A stretch of 35,202 nt of DNA from a virus, in IMG/VR virus record IMGVR_UViG_3300008267_000177, positions 1 to 35,202 of that record; one strand, 5' to 3'. This document shows, piece after piece, positions 1 through 7,841 of this stretch. The notes beneath the pieces were generated by a model, which was not told the DNA's origin, did not search any database, and worked only from the letters and a program-made list of their open reading frames with translations. The stretch's first letter is position 1. The number at the start of each line of letters is the position of its first letter. A program made the translations under genes and the position numbers.

Positions 1-30
1 TTGCTATAAAAAATAGTAAATTTGTAAAAG

Positions 31-110
31 ATGAGTTGCAGCATCAGTAATAAAGTTTTAATCCCTTTGGTGAGTAGAGCCTGCAACCTCGAAAGCCGAA
101 GGGTTTTTTA
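31..110 (+). ncRNA. Pseudoknot-capable leader or small RNA
   Basis: Two helices interlock. GTTGCAG (35-41) pairs perfectly with CTGCAAC (81-87). CCCTTTGG (63-70) pairs with CCGAAGGG (96-103) through 7 Watson-Crick pairs and one G-U. The order a-b-a'-b' is that of an H-type pseudoknot, and the second helix is followed by six T. With the promoter at 35081-35112, this would be an RNA of about 80 nt or the 5' leader of the replication gene at 121. It could be an attenuator, a riboswitch-like element or a trans-acting RNA. It does not resemble a riboswitch class I can name. Confidence 0.45.
63..109 (+). terminator. Rho-independent-type terminator in the leader
   Basis: The 8-bp stem 63-70/96-103 has a 25-nt loop and is followed by T104-T109. 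It lies 12 bases before the first start codon. It could end early transcripts arriving from the 28-35 kb side, or act as an attenuator for the gene at 121. The long loop makes it weaker than a classical terminator unless the overlapping helix 35-41/81-87 helps or competes with it. Confidence 0.5.
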
Positions 111-120
111 TTTCCTATAA

Positions 121-744
121 ATGAGAAAAGCAATTAACTTTTTTAGAAGTTATTTTGAAGTTGCAAAAGAATTAAACGATAAAGATAGGTTATCCTTTTA
201 TGATGCGTTATTAAATAAGCAATTTGAGAATATAGAGCCTAACTTAAAAGGTATGGCTAAATTCGCTTATATTTCACAAAAACATTCTATTGATGCCCAA
301 GTAAAAGGTTACTTTGATAAAACAAAAGATGAACAATTTAACCCTAACCAACCCCCTTCTGTAGGGGCTACGCAACCCCCTTACCTACAAGAGAAAGGAC
401 AAGAGAAAGAGAAAGAGAAAGAGAAAGTAAAAGAGAAAGAAGAAGTACAAGTCGTATCCAAAAAAATTCAACTTCGTGAATATGTATTTATTTCTCAATC
501 TGAATATGATAAACTTAATTCTGAATTTTTAGAACATGAAGTTAATTGGATGCTTGATAAACTTAATGACTACAAAGCAAGTAAAGGAGTTCAATATAAA
601 TCAGATTACCATGCTATTAATATGTGGGTAAAAAAAGCATTTGAAAAAGAGAAAAAAGACTTTATAAAAGATAACAATACTTTCTCAACTCGAATGCAAA
701 TAGTTCAAAATACAATTAACAATACAGACTGGAATAAACTATGA
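121..744 (+). CDS. Phage replication-type protein (DUF6291-like N-terminus)
   Basis: The protein has 207 aa. Residues 5-65 resemble the small helical domain at the N-terminus of DUF6291-type phage proteins, with a hydrophobic YFEVAKEL start and the stretch GMAKFAYISQKHSIDAQ. A charged Lys/Glu-rich linker follows at about 90-108, then a C-terminal helical segment (VNWMLDKLNDYKASKG, NMWVKKAF) of the kind seen in replication-initiator or helicase-loader-like phage proteins. It is the first gene after the structured leader and overlaps the next by ATGA. Early DNA replication is the likely setting, but the role is inferred from family resemblance. Base composition is similar to its neighbours except for the GA-rich linker. 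Confidence 0.6.
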   Translation: MRKAINFFRSYFEVAKELNDKDRLSFYDALLNKQFENIEPNLKGMAKFAYISQKHSIDAQVKGYFDKTKDEQFNPNQPPSVGATQPPYLQEKGQEKEKEKEKVKEKEEVQVVSKKIQLREYVFISQSEYDKLNSEFLEHEVNWMLDKLNDYKASKGVQYKSDYHAINMWVKKAFEKEKKDFIKDNNTFSTRMQIVQNTINNTDWNKL

Positions 745-1589
745 GTAACTTAACTACAGTTGGCTTTAACCAATTAGAAATGGAAGCCCTAAACAAAATG
801 CCTGAACATCTTAAAATTTATGTTTCAGCTAAAAATGAGCAGAAGATAATAAACATTGAACGTGGCGAAGCTCTTAGACTTATTTTCACAGAAATAATAA
901 AGACAATTGAATTATCAGGTGAGAATAAAAAATATGCTTTAGAAAGTGATCAGCTCAAAAACGTTTCTAAATTCATTTATGACTACGTTTTAGAACATTA
1001 TAAGGGTATAACACTAAGTGAACTAAGAAATGCTTTTAAATCAGGAATAAGCAACGAATTTGGGGACTTTGTTGGATTCGGTACTGTTACCTTTACAAAA
1101 TTCATAAAAGGTTATATGAGTTCATTAAAACGTGAACAAGCAATGAAGGAATGGAATAAGAATCAAATACAAACAACTCAAACACCGGTAACTAAGTTCT
1201 TTGACCAAAACATGGAACTGGCTAAAATCTTTTTTGAAATATGCGAAGAAAAAAGAGCTGAAAGGTTTGATACTATTTACAACCATAACGATACGCTTTT
1301 ACATTTGCCTTCCATTTATGATTTCCTTTATGAACATTATCAAATTTCATTTTCAGATGAAAGCAAAGAAATATTAGTTAAAAAAGCGAAGATTAAATAC
1401 AATAAGTATATTAACAAGTCAGGGGTTAAAACTTACGATGAAAGTGGTTACAAACAATTAATTAATTCAGTTAAGTTTGGAGAAAACAAAACATTTGATT
1501 TTTACGTTAAAACTCAGGCTTTAATATTCTTAACTTTAAAACTAAAAGAGCAGGGTAAAACATACGATAACTTAAAACCTTTAAAATGA
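741..1589 (+). CDS. Replication-module protein of unknown function
   Basis: The protein has 282 aa and is mostly helical and charged. Its start overlaps the previous stop (ATGA), which indicates translational coupling. The segment at about residues 92-130 (ITLSELRNAFKSGISNEFGDF, then TFTKFIKGYMSSLKREQ) resembles a conserved stretch in replication-region proteins of Bacteroidota phages and plasmids. I see no Walker motif, so it is not a helicase; a loader or accessory DNA-binding role is possible but unproven. It couples to the tiny gene at 1586. Confidence 0.5.
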   Translation: MSNLTTVGFNQLEMEALNKMPEHLKIYVSAKNEQKIINIERGEALRLIFTEIIKTIELSGENKKYALESDQLKNVSKFIYDYVLEHYKGITLSELRNAFKSGISNEFGDFVGFGTVTFTKFIKGYMSSLKREQAMKEWNKNQIQTTQTPVTKFFDQNMELAKIFFEICEEKRAERFDTIYNHNDTLLHLPSIYDFLYEHYQISFSDESKEILVKKAKIKYNKYINKSGVKTYDESGYKQLINSVKFGENKTFDFYVKTQALIFLTLKLKEQGKTYDNLKPLK

Positions 1590-1786
1590 TGTATAAATTA
1601 ATAATTCATAATATATCTAATGATGAAAAATCAGAATTTATTTCACCAATAATTCCAAACGTAAGTGATTACATTTGTATTGATAAAGATAATGAAAAAG
1701 AGATAAGTAAAGTAATAATGAGAGATTTTATATTTAAAGATGGGAAGTTATACGCAGTTGATTTAACTGTTGATGAAGAATATTAA
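1586..1786 (+). CDS. Small hypothetical protein, 66 aa
   Basis: An acidic 66-aa protein whose ATG overlaps the previous stop codon (ATGATG). It has no motif I recognise. It begins with a beta-like hydrophobic strand (YKLIIHNI) and ends in an acidic tail (VDEEY). It is the last gene before the spacer with the duplicated 37-nt element, so it probably closes the first replication operon. Confidence 0.5.
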   Translation: MMYKLIIHNISNDEKSEFISPIIPNVSDYICIDKDNEKEISKVIMRDFIFKDGKLYAVDLTVDEEY

Positions 1787-1806
1787 ATTTAAAATGATGT
1801 TATGAA

Positions 1807-1843
1807 TATAACTTACATCTTAGCGAATATTTATAGCGACTTA
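1807..1843 (+). promoter_or_regulatory. 37-nt shared upstream element, copy A
   Basis: TATAACTTACATCTT (1807-1821), GCG (1823-1825), TAGCG (1834-1838) and CTTA (1840-1843) recur with identical spacing at 29829-29865. This copy lies 45 bases before the first cytosine methyltransferase gene. The right half has lost the palindrome present in copy B. It is probably a promoter or operator shared by the two downstream genes. Confidence 0.5.
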
Positions 1844-1887
1844 GTTAACATCAAAACAATTAGAATATCAAATAATTAAAATTATTA

Positions 1888-2553
1888 ATGACAAATATGA
1901 AAATACTAAATTTATACGCTTGTTTAGGTGGTAATCGTTACAAATGGAATGAAGTTAAATCAGATATTGAAGTAACAGCTGTTGAACTTGACCCTGAAGC
2001 AGCAAGATTATACCAAGAGCGTTTTCCAAATGATAAAGTAATTGTAGCCGATGCTCATCAATATTTGTTAGACCATTACAAAGAATTTGATTTTATTTGG
2101 AGTTCACCACCTTGTCCAACACATTCAAAGGTTAGATTTACACAAAAGAATCAAGATTTTTATATTCCACAATATCCAAATATGATGTTATATCAGGAAG
2201 TTATATTTTTAGAACATCATTTTGAAGGTAAATATTGTATAGAAAATGTAATACCTTATTATGAGCCATTGATACAAGCACAAAAAAGAGGTAGACATTT
2301 ATATTGGTGCAATTTTAAATTACCATTAGATATTGCTGAAAGAAGTATGAGAGGTATAATGTGTGGTCAATCAAATGATGAATTTAAAAAACTTTGTGAA
2401 TTTCATCAATATGACTTTACTAAATATAAAGGCGAACAAAGTAGAACTAAAATGGCACGAAACCTTGTAGATTTTGAAGTTGGTAAAACAATATTTGAAA
2501 CTGCATTAGGAATAATAAATAAATCAAAAACAACACAATTACAACTATTATGA
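1888..2553 (+). CDS. C5-cytosine DNA methyltransferase-like protein, copy 1
   Basis: A 221-aa SAM-dependent methyltransferase of the Dcm/C5 type, short for the family. Motif I is LNLYACLGGN (residues 7-16). Motif IV is SSPPCP (72-77) with the catalytic-type Cys76. Motif VI is ENV (119-121), and a QxRxR-like motif VIII is QKRGRHLYW (132-140). The target-recognition region is very small. A start at 1897 (MKILNLY) would match the paralogue at 29201 better than 1888. No restriction enzyme is nearby, so it is an orphan enzyme, probably protecting phage DNA or marking it for further modification. The canonical PPCQ is PPCP here. Confidence 0.75.
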   Translation: MTNMKILNLYACLGGNRYKWNEVKSDIEVTAVELDPEAARLYQERFPNDKVIVADAHQYLLDHYKEFDFIWSSPPCPTHSKVRFTQKNQDFYIPQYPNMMLYQEVIFLEHHFEGKYCIENVIPYYEPLIQAQKRGRHLYWCNFKLPLDIAERSMRGIMCGQSNDEFKKLCEFHQYDFTKYKGEQSRTKMARNLVDFEVGKTIFETALGIINKSKTTQLQLL

Positions 2554-2699
2554 AAACACAAAACAACATGACTTCACTAATTAGCCAAGCTGAATGGTGG
2601 GTAAAGAAAACACAGGTTAACCAAGTAAGAGGTAACTTTAATTGGAAACTATACATGAAACTAATTGAAGCTAAAAGAAATGAAAATAAAAAAAACTGA
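2550..2699 (+). CDS. Small hypothetical protein, 49 aa
   Basis: An ATG overlaps the methyltransferase stop codon (ATGA) and opens a 49-aa frame: MKTQNNMTSLISQAEWW, then VKKTQVN..., ending with a basic tail. The tight coupling and the well-formed basic, Trp-containing sequence support a real gene. Its function is unknown. Confidence 0.5.
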   Translation: MKTQNNMTSLISQAEWWVKKTQVNQVRGNFNWKLYMKLIEAKRNENKKN

Positions 2700-2716
2700 T
2701 ATTCAATTTATTTTAA

Positions 2717-2748
2717 TTGCAACTTTCTTATTAGTTTGTTTAATTTTG
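2717..2748 (+). promoter_or_regulatory. Host-type promoter before the sigma-like gene
   Basis: TTG (2717-2719), a 21-base gap, then TAATTTTG (2741-2748) fit the Bacteroidota consensus TTG / TAnnTTTG. The GTG start of the next gene is only 6 bases downstream, so the transcript would be leaderless or nearly so. Confidence 0.55.
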
Positions 2749-2753
2749 CATAA

Positions 2754-3251
2754 GTGATAGATGAACTCGTTAAAAACCGAATTTATAAACAGATAACAAA
2801 AAATATCTGCCACAATCACTATCTTTGGGAAGATCTACATTTTGAAAGCGTTTTAATCATAATTGAAAAACAATTTGACTTAAGCGAAATAAGAAACCTT
2901 AAACACTTTTATTCGGCGGTTTGTTGGAGAACCTGGCACTCAAATAAGTTTAAAAAGAAATATTTAACTGATTTCATTCAGTATGTGGATAATCTAAACG
3001 AGGTTATTGAGAATGAAGAACAAATAGACTATTCAACTTTAATTAATTTTTTGACTTACTCACCACAAACAGAAAACGAGTTTTATGAACAGAATCTTCT
3101 TAAACTTTACATCCAGCATGGAGGGGCAAAAAAGTTAAGCGACAAAACAAAGATACCTTACAGAACAGTAGCAAATGATATAAAACAAATAAAAGAGAAA
3201 TTAAAACGACAGCACAATGATAAAAATTCTAATCAAGGCGAACATGGCTAA
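2754..3251 (+). CDS. Small sigma-70-like (ECF-type) transcription factor
   Basis: The protein has 165 aa from a GTG start. The N-terminal half is helical and aromatic/acidic (NHYLWEDLHFE, then FYSAVCWRTWHSNKFKKKY), as in sigma region 2. The C-terminus has a region-4-like helix-turn-helix at about residues 124-152 (GGAKKLSDKTKIPYRTVAND, then IKQIKEKLK). The central stretch is acidic. Size and layout fit compact phage-encoded sigma factors of the ECF type, but similarity is remote and it could be another HTH regulator. It stands after a good host-type promoter and before the glycosyltransferase run. It is the candidate reader of the GGTACTTT motif before late genes. It overlaps the next gene by 35 bases. 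Confidence 0.6.
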   Translation: MIDELVKNRIYKQITKNICHNHYLWEDLHFESVLIIIEKQFDLSEIRNLKHFYSAVCWRTWHSNKFKKKYLTDFIQYVDNLNEVIENEEQIDYSTLINFLTYSPQTENEFYEQNLLKLYIQHGGAKKLSDKTKIPYRTVANDIKQIKEKLKRQHNDKNSNQGEHG

Positions 3252-4242
3252 CCTTAACGGGTTATCCTATCACAGATTAATAGTTCCTTATTCAAAAGTA
3301 TCTGACCTTACTAACTTTAAATGTGATGTTTTAGAAGATTTAGATGTTTTGACAGATGAAATGATAAAAGGCTATCAATATGTAGTTTATCAGCGTGAAA
3401 TAGATGTTTATGGAAAATCAATAGAGAAAATAAAAAGGTTTCAAAAGTTAGGATGCAAAGTGATATTTGACATTGACGATTACTGGCATTTACCAACTTC
3501 ACATGCTTTGTGTAAAGTTTACAAAGAATATCAAATAGTAAAGCAAACTGAAGATATTTTAAAACATGTAGATATAGTTACTTGCACTACTCAGATACTT
3601 GCAGATAAAATAAAACCTTTTAATAAGAATGTAAAGGTATATCCTAACTGTTTAGACCTTACAGATGAACAATGGCAATCTAAAAAAGAACCTTCACAAT
3701 TTACACGTTTTGGTTACATTGCAGGTGTTCATCATGTGCAGGATGTTAAGATATTACAAATACCAATAAGGAAAGCAAGGTCAATAAATAACGCTCAATT
3801 TGTTTTAGGAGGTTACACTGATAACGATCATTACAAGTATTATGAATCAGTAATGAAACAAGGAAACTACCTAAGAATTAACGCTATTAATGTTTATGAG
3901 TATGGGAAAGCCTATAACCTTACGGATGTTAGTTTAATTCCTTTAGAGAAAAACATATTTACTGAAGGAAAGTCCGAAATTAAACTACTTGAAGCTGCTG
4001 CACATGGAAATGCTGCAATAGTTTCAAACGTAAAACCTTATAACATATTCCCAAAAGATACTGCAATATTTTTAGAGAATAGCGACATTAATGGTTGGTA
4101 TAAGGCAATAAAGCGACTTACTGAAAGTGAACAAATGAGAATTGACTATGCAGAAAAATTAAAAGAATACACGAATATTAACTACAATTTAAACACATGG
4201 ACAGAGAAACGCAAACAGGATTTAGTATTGGAATTGGCGTAA
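3217..4242 (+). CDS. Glycosyltransferase, GT-B fold (GT4-like)
   Basis: The protein has 341 aa. The N-terminal Rossmann-like half includes SYHRLIVPYSKV and the IFDIDDYWHLP segment (about residues 85-95). The C-terminal half has the donor-binding pattern of GT4 enzymes: FGYIAGVHHVQD, then DVSLIPLEKN, and KSEIKLLEAAAHGNAAIVSN with the conserved E-x7-type region (about 250-275). No signal peptide or membrane segment is visible, so it acts in the cytoplasm. It is the first of a tight series of transferases. The target could be host surface glycan, a virion protein or modified DNA; the sequence does not decide. It overlaps its neighbours by 35 and 46 bases. Confidence 0.75.
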   Translation: MIKILIKANMANLNGLSYHRLIVPYSKVSDLTNFKCDVLEDLDVLTDEMIKGYQYVVYQREIDVYGKSIEKIKRFQKLGCKVIFDIDDYWHLPTSHALCKVYKEYQIVKQTEDILKHVDIVTCTTQILADKIKPFNKNVKVYPNCLDLTDEQWQSKKEPSQFTRFGYIAGVHHVQDVKILQIPIRKARSINNAQFVLGGYTDNDHYKYYESVMKQGNYLRINAINVYEYGKAYNLTDVSLIPLEKNIFTEGKSEIKLLEAAAHGNAAIVSNVKPYNIFPKDTAIFLENSDINGWYKAIKRLTESEQMRIDYAEKLKEYTNINYNLNTWTEKRKQDLVLELA

Positions 4243-4853
4243 CAACCACTCCAAATAGAAAAGACTATGTAGATAGATGGCTATTAGAATTTGAAAAAGT
4301 AAAGCCTAAAAGCTATCATTTACACATTCATGAAGATGTAAATTATCGTGGAGTTGCATATTCAAAGAATCAAAATTTAAAAACTTTGCAAGATTGCGAT
4401 TGCATTTTTCTCTTTGATGATGATTGCTACCCGGTAAAAGATGGATGGGCTGACTACTTTATAAACTCAAAACAGAATCATTTATTATACCTAACTAAAA
4501 TACATAATAAAATTATAATAAAAAACGATATAGAAATATATCAAGATTGTGGAGGTGTGTTTATGTTCTTAACTAAAGAGGTTTTAAATAAAGTAGGTTA
4601 CATGAATCCTGAATACGGGCAGTATGGATTTGAACATGCAGGATACTCAAATCGAATTTACAAAGCTGGGTTCACTTACGCTCCATATCAACAACTATCA
4701 CGAACTAAAGAATATTTATTTGCTATGGATTATAACATTGAACATAAATCAAGCATACCTGAATACAAAAAAGCAAAGTTGATAGAAGAAAATCGAAAAG
4801 TATTTATAAAGGAATTGCAAAGTGAAAAAATCTTTTATAACTTTGAATCGTGA
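4197..4853 (+). CDS. Glycosyltransferase, GT-A fold (GT2-like)
   Basis: The protein has 218 aa. A nucleotide-binding first strand (SIGIGVTTTPNRKDYVDRWL) is followed by the metal-binding acidic cluster FLFDDDCYPVKDGW at about residues 82-95, the DXD equivalent. GGVFMFLTKEVL, then GYMNPEYGQYGFEHAGYSNR are typical of the acceptor side, with an ED/FEH-type element. It starts at ATG 4197 inside the end of the previous gene, and its last bases overlap the next gene. It is soluble with no membrane anchor, and part of the same operon as the other transferases. Confidence 0.7.
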   Translation: MDRETQTGFSIGIGVTTTPNRKDYVDRWLLEFEKVKPKSYHLHIHEDVNYRGVAYSKNQNLKTLQDCDCIFLFDDDCYPVKDGWADYFINSKQNHLLYLTKIHNKIIIKNDIEIYQDCGGVFMFLTKEVLNKVGYMNPEYGQYGFEHAGYSNRIYKAGFTYAPYQQLSRTKEYLFAMDYNIEHKSSIPEYKKAKLIEENRKVFIKELQSEKIFYNFES

Positions 4854-5533
4854 ATGAACATATCCTCTTCAAATTAGCAACACGCTCAAGACCACTAAAG
4901 GCAAAGAAATCAATTGAGAATATCATAATGAAATGTAACTCAATGAATTACACTATTTTAGTAAGTATTGATGAAGATGATGAAAGCATGTTTGGATTCA
5001 GTTATCCAGACGACAATGTGTTTATTGTTCGTGGAACTTCAAAAAATAAAATAGATGCTATAAACAGAGACATGGATATATTTGAAGGTTGGAAAATATT
5101 AATCAATACTTCAGATGACATGTACTTTGAAATAAAAGGATTTGATGAAATTATTAGGCAGGATTTTAAAGGCAATTATGACCAGGTTCTTCATTACTCG
5201 GATGGCTATCAAAGAGGTAATTTAATGACTATGAGTATAATGGGTGCAGATTACTATAATCGTTTTAATTACATTTACCATCCTGACTATGTATCTTTGT
5301 GGTGCGACATGGAAGCTACTGAAGTAGCAAAGATGTTGGGTAAATATGAATACAAAGGAGACCAAAAACTTTTATTTACCCATAGGCATCCAGCATGGGG
5401 ATTAAGTGAGTTTGATACTCAATACCAAAAGACTGAAGCACCTGAAGTAAACCAAAAAGATTACGAAACATATTTAAAAAGAAAAGCAAATCATTTCGAT
5501 ATACCTAAACATTTAATAATTTATCCTAATTGA
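4850..5533 (+). CDS. Glycosyltransferase-like protein (GT-A type)
   Basis: The protein has 227 aa from a GTG start overlapping the preceding TGA (GTGA). The N-terminus FKLATRSRPLKAKKSIENI and the YTILVSIDEDDESM stretch (about residues 34-47) resemble a GT2 nucleotide-sugar binding strand with its acidic loop. ILINTSDDMYF (about 84-94) supplies an SDD motif in the place of DXD. A conserved-looking HRHPAWG lies near residue 180. Similarity is weaker than for its neighbours, but the operon position supports the call. Confidence 0.55.
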   Translation: MNEHILFKLATRSRPLKAKKSIENIIMKCNSMNYTILVSIDEDDESMFGFSYPDDNVFIVRGTSKNKIDAINRDMDIFEGWKILINTSDDMYFEIKGFDEIIRQDFKGNYDQVLHYSDGYQRGNLMTMSIMGADYYNRFNYIYHPDYVSLWCDMEATEVAKMLGKYEYKGDQKLLFTHRHPAWGLSEFDTQYQKTEAPEVNQKDYETYLKRKANHFDIPKHLIIYPN

Positions 5534-6096
5534 TACTTTCTATTTTAATACCTACTTTGCCTGAAAGAGCAGAAAAGTTTAATAAACTATTCTTTGATAT
5601 TAACTTTCAAATAGAAATGCAGAATGCTTTTGGAATAGTTGAGGTATTAATTGATGAAGCTCCAAAAGGTAAAAGCATAGGTGAGAAAAGAAATCAGTTA
5701 TTAGAGAAAGCAAGTTGTGAATATGTTTGTTTTATAGATGATGATGATAAACTATCAAACGATTATATTCGTTTAGTTTTAAAAGCATTACAAAGTAAAC
5801 CTGACTGTTTATCTTTAAAGGGTGTTATTACTTTTGATGGACATGATCCTAAAATATTTGAACATTCAATAAGATATTCTGAATACAGAACAACTGCAAA
5901 TGTAATAACCTATGAACGTTATCCTAACCACTTAAATGTAATTAAAACAAGTATTGCAAAACAATTTAAGTTTCAAGAAATAAGTTTTGGCGAAGATACT
6001 GACTGGGCAACACAAATACATAAAAGTGGACTTTTAAAGAAAGAAGTACACATTGATGAAATACTTTATTATTATAAATTCGTTTCCAATAAATGA
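5530..6096 (+). CDS. Glycosyltransferase family 2-like protein
   Basis: The protein has 188 aa. The TTG start overlaps the previous stop (TTGA); the frame begins ILSILIPTLPERAEKF, a typical GT2 first strand. GEKRNQLLEKA, then CEYVCFIDDDDKLSNDY (about residues 52-80) contains the DDDD metal/nucleotide site. FGEDTDWATQIHKSG near 156-170 is the ED/W acceptor motif. It is short but complete for a minimal GT-A domain, soluble, and translationally coupled on both sides. Confidence 0.75.
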   Translation: MILSILIPTLPERAEKFNKLFFDINFQIEMQNAFGIVEVLIDEAPKGKSIGEKRNQLLEKASCEYVCFIDDDDKLSNDYIRLVLKALQSKPDCLSLKGVITFDGHDPKIFEHSIRYSEYRTTANVITYERYPNHLNVIKTSIAKQFKFQEISFGEDTDWATQIHKSGLLKKEVHIDEILYYYKFVSNK

Positions 6097-6911
6097 AATA
6101 TATTAGTTACTCACTTTTCGGCTATGGTAAAACAGAACACAATTGCTTTGATTTTAGCTCCTATCTTCGTGGCATGTGGATTAATATTCGCCTTGCTCGT
6201 TGTTTGTATCCTGACTGGAACATTCATATTTGCGTTGATGAAAAGACTTATAACGAGTATGAAAGACTATTTAATAGGTGGAAGGCTTACAAAGTAAGAT
6301 TTAGAGTATTACCTGAAGAACCATTGTGTAAAGCTATGTTATGGAGGTTATTGCCTATTTTTGAGCCTAACGTTGAAAGAATAATTTGCAGAGATACTGA
6401 TAGCCCACTAACTTACAGAGAAGCTCAAATGGTTAAAGAATGGGAAAATACTCCAAAAGTAGTACATGCTATTACAGATAGTATATCTCACAATATACCT
6501 TTAATGGGTGGCATGATAGGACTGAGCCAACACTTTAGAGATAGGTTTCAAAGTTTAGAATCTGTTTTAGATAGCAGAGACTATTCAATAAAAGGAACTG
6601 ACCAGGAAACATTGAACGCTAAAATTTATCCTATTTACGCTCAACATGGAACTGAATCTATTATTCAGCATTACATATTAGGAATGCCAAATACTTTCTT
6701 AAGTGGTTACAGAAATACTTTTATTGATGAACCATTGGAAAACGTTGAAGAAGTTTACAGACAAACAAACGATACATGCGGACACATTGGAGCTGCTGGG
6801 TGGTATGAAGCACCAACAGTTAAATTCTTAAATGGTTATGACCAGTATAAAGATGAATATAAACAAATAGAATCAGATTATAAACATATATTTTTTTGGG
6901 CAAATGAATAA
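6093..6911 (+). CDS. Glycosyltransferase-like protein with DXD motif
   Basis: The protein has 272 aa. IRLARCLYPDWNIHICVDE (about residues 33-50) and AMLWRLLPIFEP, then ERIICRDTDSPLT (about 81-108) give the DXD motif in the form DTD. This layout is known from capsule/LPS-type transferases that act on a polymer. IGAAGWYEAPTVKFL lies near the C-terminus. Its start overlaps the previous stop (ATGA) and its end overlaps the next ATG. It has no membrane segment. Donor and acceptor are unknown. Confidence 0.6.
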   Translation: MKYISYSLFGYGKTEHNCFDFSSYLRGMWINIRLARCLYPDWNIHICVDEKTYNEYERLFNRWKAYKVRFRVLPEEPLCKAMLWRLLPIFEPNVERIICRDTDSPLTYREAQMVKEWENTPKVVHAITDSISHNIPLMGGMIGLSQHFRDRFQSLESVLDSRDYSIKGTDQETLNAKIYPIYAQHGTESIIQHYILGMPNTFLSGYRNTFIDEPLENVEEVYRQTNDTCGHIGAAGWYEAPTVKFLNGYDQYKDEYKQIESDYKHIFFWANE

Positions 6912-7578
6912 ATTAATAGCACATCATTTAGGAATGGGAGACCACATAGTACATTGTGGATTAGTAAGGCATATTTATAAACGTGATGTAAGAAAATACG
7001 ACACTATATTTATTTTATGTTATAGACATAATGCAGAAAATGTAAAGAGAATGTATGAAGGTTTAAATAAAATTGAACTTTTAATAATTGATAATGAAAA
7101 TGAAATTGGAACTGCAATAGATAATTTTGTAGGAGACAAAGAGGATTTTCACTTAGATCAACAAGGTTATGAACTTTACAATCAAATAGGTGACGATGCT
7201 TTTTTTGAGAATAAAAAATATGATAAAAAGTTAAGAAAGGAATTTCAAGTTAAAAGGGATTTAAAAAAAGAACTTGAACATTTTAACAATTACGCTTCAA
7301 GCCATAATGAATATATTTTTGTTCATGACGATTTGCAAAGAGGATATGAAATAAAAACCTTACCTAACTTACCAATTGTAAGAATACCAAAGGATGTACC
7401 TTTATTTGAAGCATTAACAATAATGGAAAGAGCAAAAGAATGCCACGTAATTAGTTCGGCTTTTGTTTGCTTACTTCAATCAATGCCAAGCCTTAACTCA
7501 AATGTAACTGTTCACACATCTGTTCGTAATAGTTATTTAGAATCATATTTTAAAAACGATGGATTAAAAACTTTATAA
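6904..7578 (+). CDS. Heptosyltransferase-like (GT9/GT-B type) protein
   Basis: The protein has 224 aa. HHLGMGDHIVHCGLVRHIYK (residues 7-26) is the glycine-rich N-terminal loop seen in ADP-heptose/GT9-like enzymes. A C-terminal stretch, IPKDVPLFEALTIMERAKEC, then HVISSAFVCLLQSMP (about 162-200), matches the donor-site helix region of the same group. It is shorter than a full heptosyltransferase (about 330-350 aa), so it may be a reduced domain. It ends exactly where the DUF4254-like gene begins. Confidence 0.55.
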   Translation: MNKLIAHHLGMGDHIVHCGLVRHIYKRDVRKYDTIFILCYRHNAENVKRMYEGLNKIELLIIDNENEIGTAIDNFVGDKEDFHLDQQGYELYNQIGDDAFFENKKYDKKLRKEFQVKRDLKKELEHFNNYASSHNEYIFVHDDLQRGYEIKTLPNLPIVRIPKDVPLFEALTIMERAKECHVISSAFVCLLQSMPSLNSNVTVHTSVRNSYLESYFKNDGLKTL

Positions 7579-7841
7579 TGGAAACACCAGGCAGCTTAAT
7601 AGACAAACTGATTACAGTTGATTTAAAAATGTGGAATAATCAGGAAGCTCTTTATAAAATAAGGCGAATGACTTATGATGAATTTTACCAAAAATATAAC
7701 GGTAATGAAGAACTTTATGCTATTTTAAAAAAAGCATGTGATTTAAATGTTCAACGTAACTCTTTGATTTATGAATTAGATAAGCTATTTGAAAACCTAA
7801 CAGGAAAAGAAATGGCATTTAATCCACATAAAACATATTGA
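7578..7841 (+). CDS. DUF4254-like small protein
   Basis: The protein has 87 aa. PGSLIDKLITVDLKMWNNQE at the start and the later CDLNVQRNSLIYELDKLFEN match the pattern of DUF4254 proteins, which are often next to glycosyltransferase genes in Bacteroidota. The function of that family is unknown. It is coupled to the transferase upstream (stop and start share bases) and to a 37-aa gene downstream. Assignment is by motif memory, so moderate. Confidence 0.5.
   Translation: METPGSLIDKLITVDLKMWNNQEALYKIRRMTYDEFYQKYNGNEELYAILKKACDLNVQRNSLIYELDKLFENLTGKEMAFNPHKTY

Larger units (their letters stand above)
1..114. repeat. Left copy of 114-bp terminal direct repeat
   Basis: Bases 1-114 are identical to 35089-35202. 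The contig therefore overlaps itself and the real molecule is a circle or circular permutation of 35,088 bp. A repeat this short is usual for an assembler overlap in a circular or terminally redundant genome. A true short direct terminal repeat made by packaging cannot be excluded from sequence alone. The unit holds a promoter box, the pseudoknot-capable leader and a terminator. Confidence 0.97.

Noticed and set aside
63-103. Self-cleaving ribozyme (hammerhead), because CGAAA follows a stem in the leader
   Set aside because: The invariant CUGANGA core is not present at the right place and the UH cleavage-site context is missing; a pseudoknot plus terminator explains the pairing better.
2447-2656. 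Minus-strand open frames such as this one and others across the window
   Set aside because: They are antisense to well-supported genes, hydrophobic through AT-rich complement, and lack coupling or family features.
1888-2699. Restriction-modification system
   Set aside because: No restriction endonuclease or specificity subunit lies next to either cytosine methyltransferase; they are orphan enzymes.
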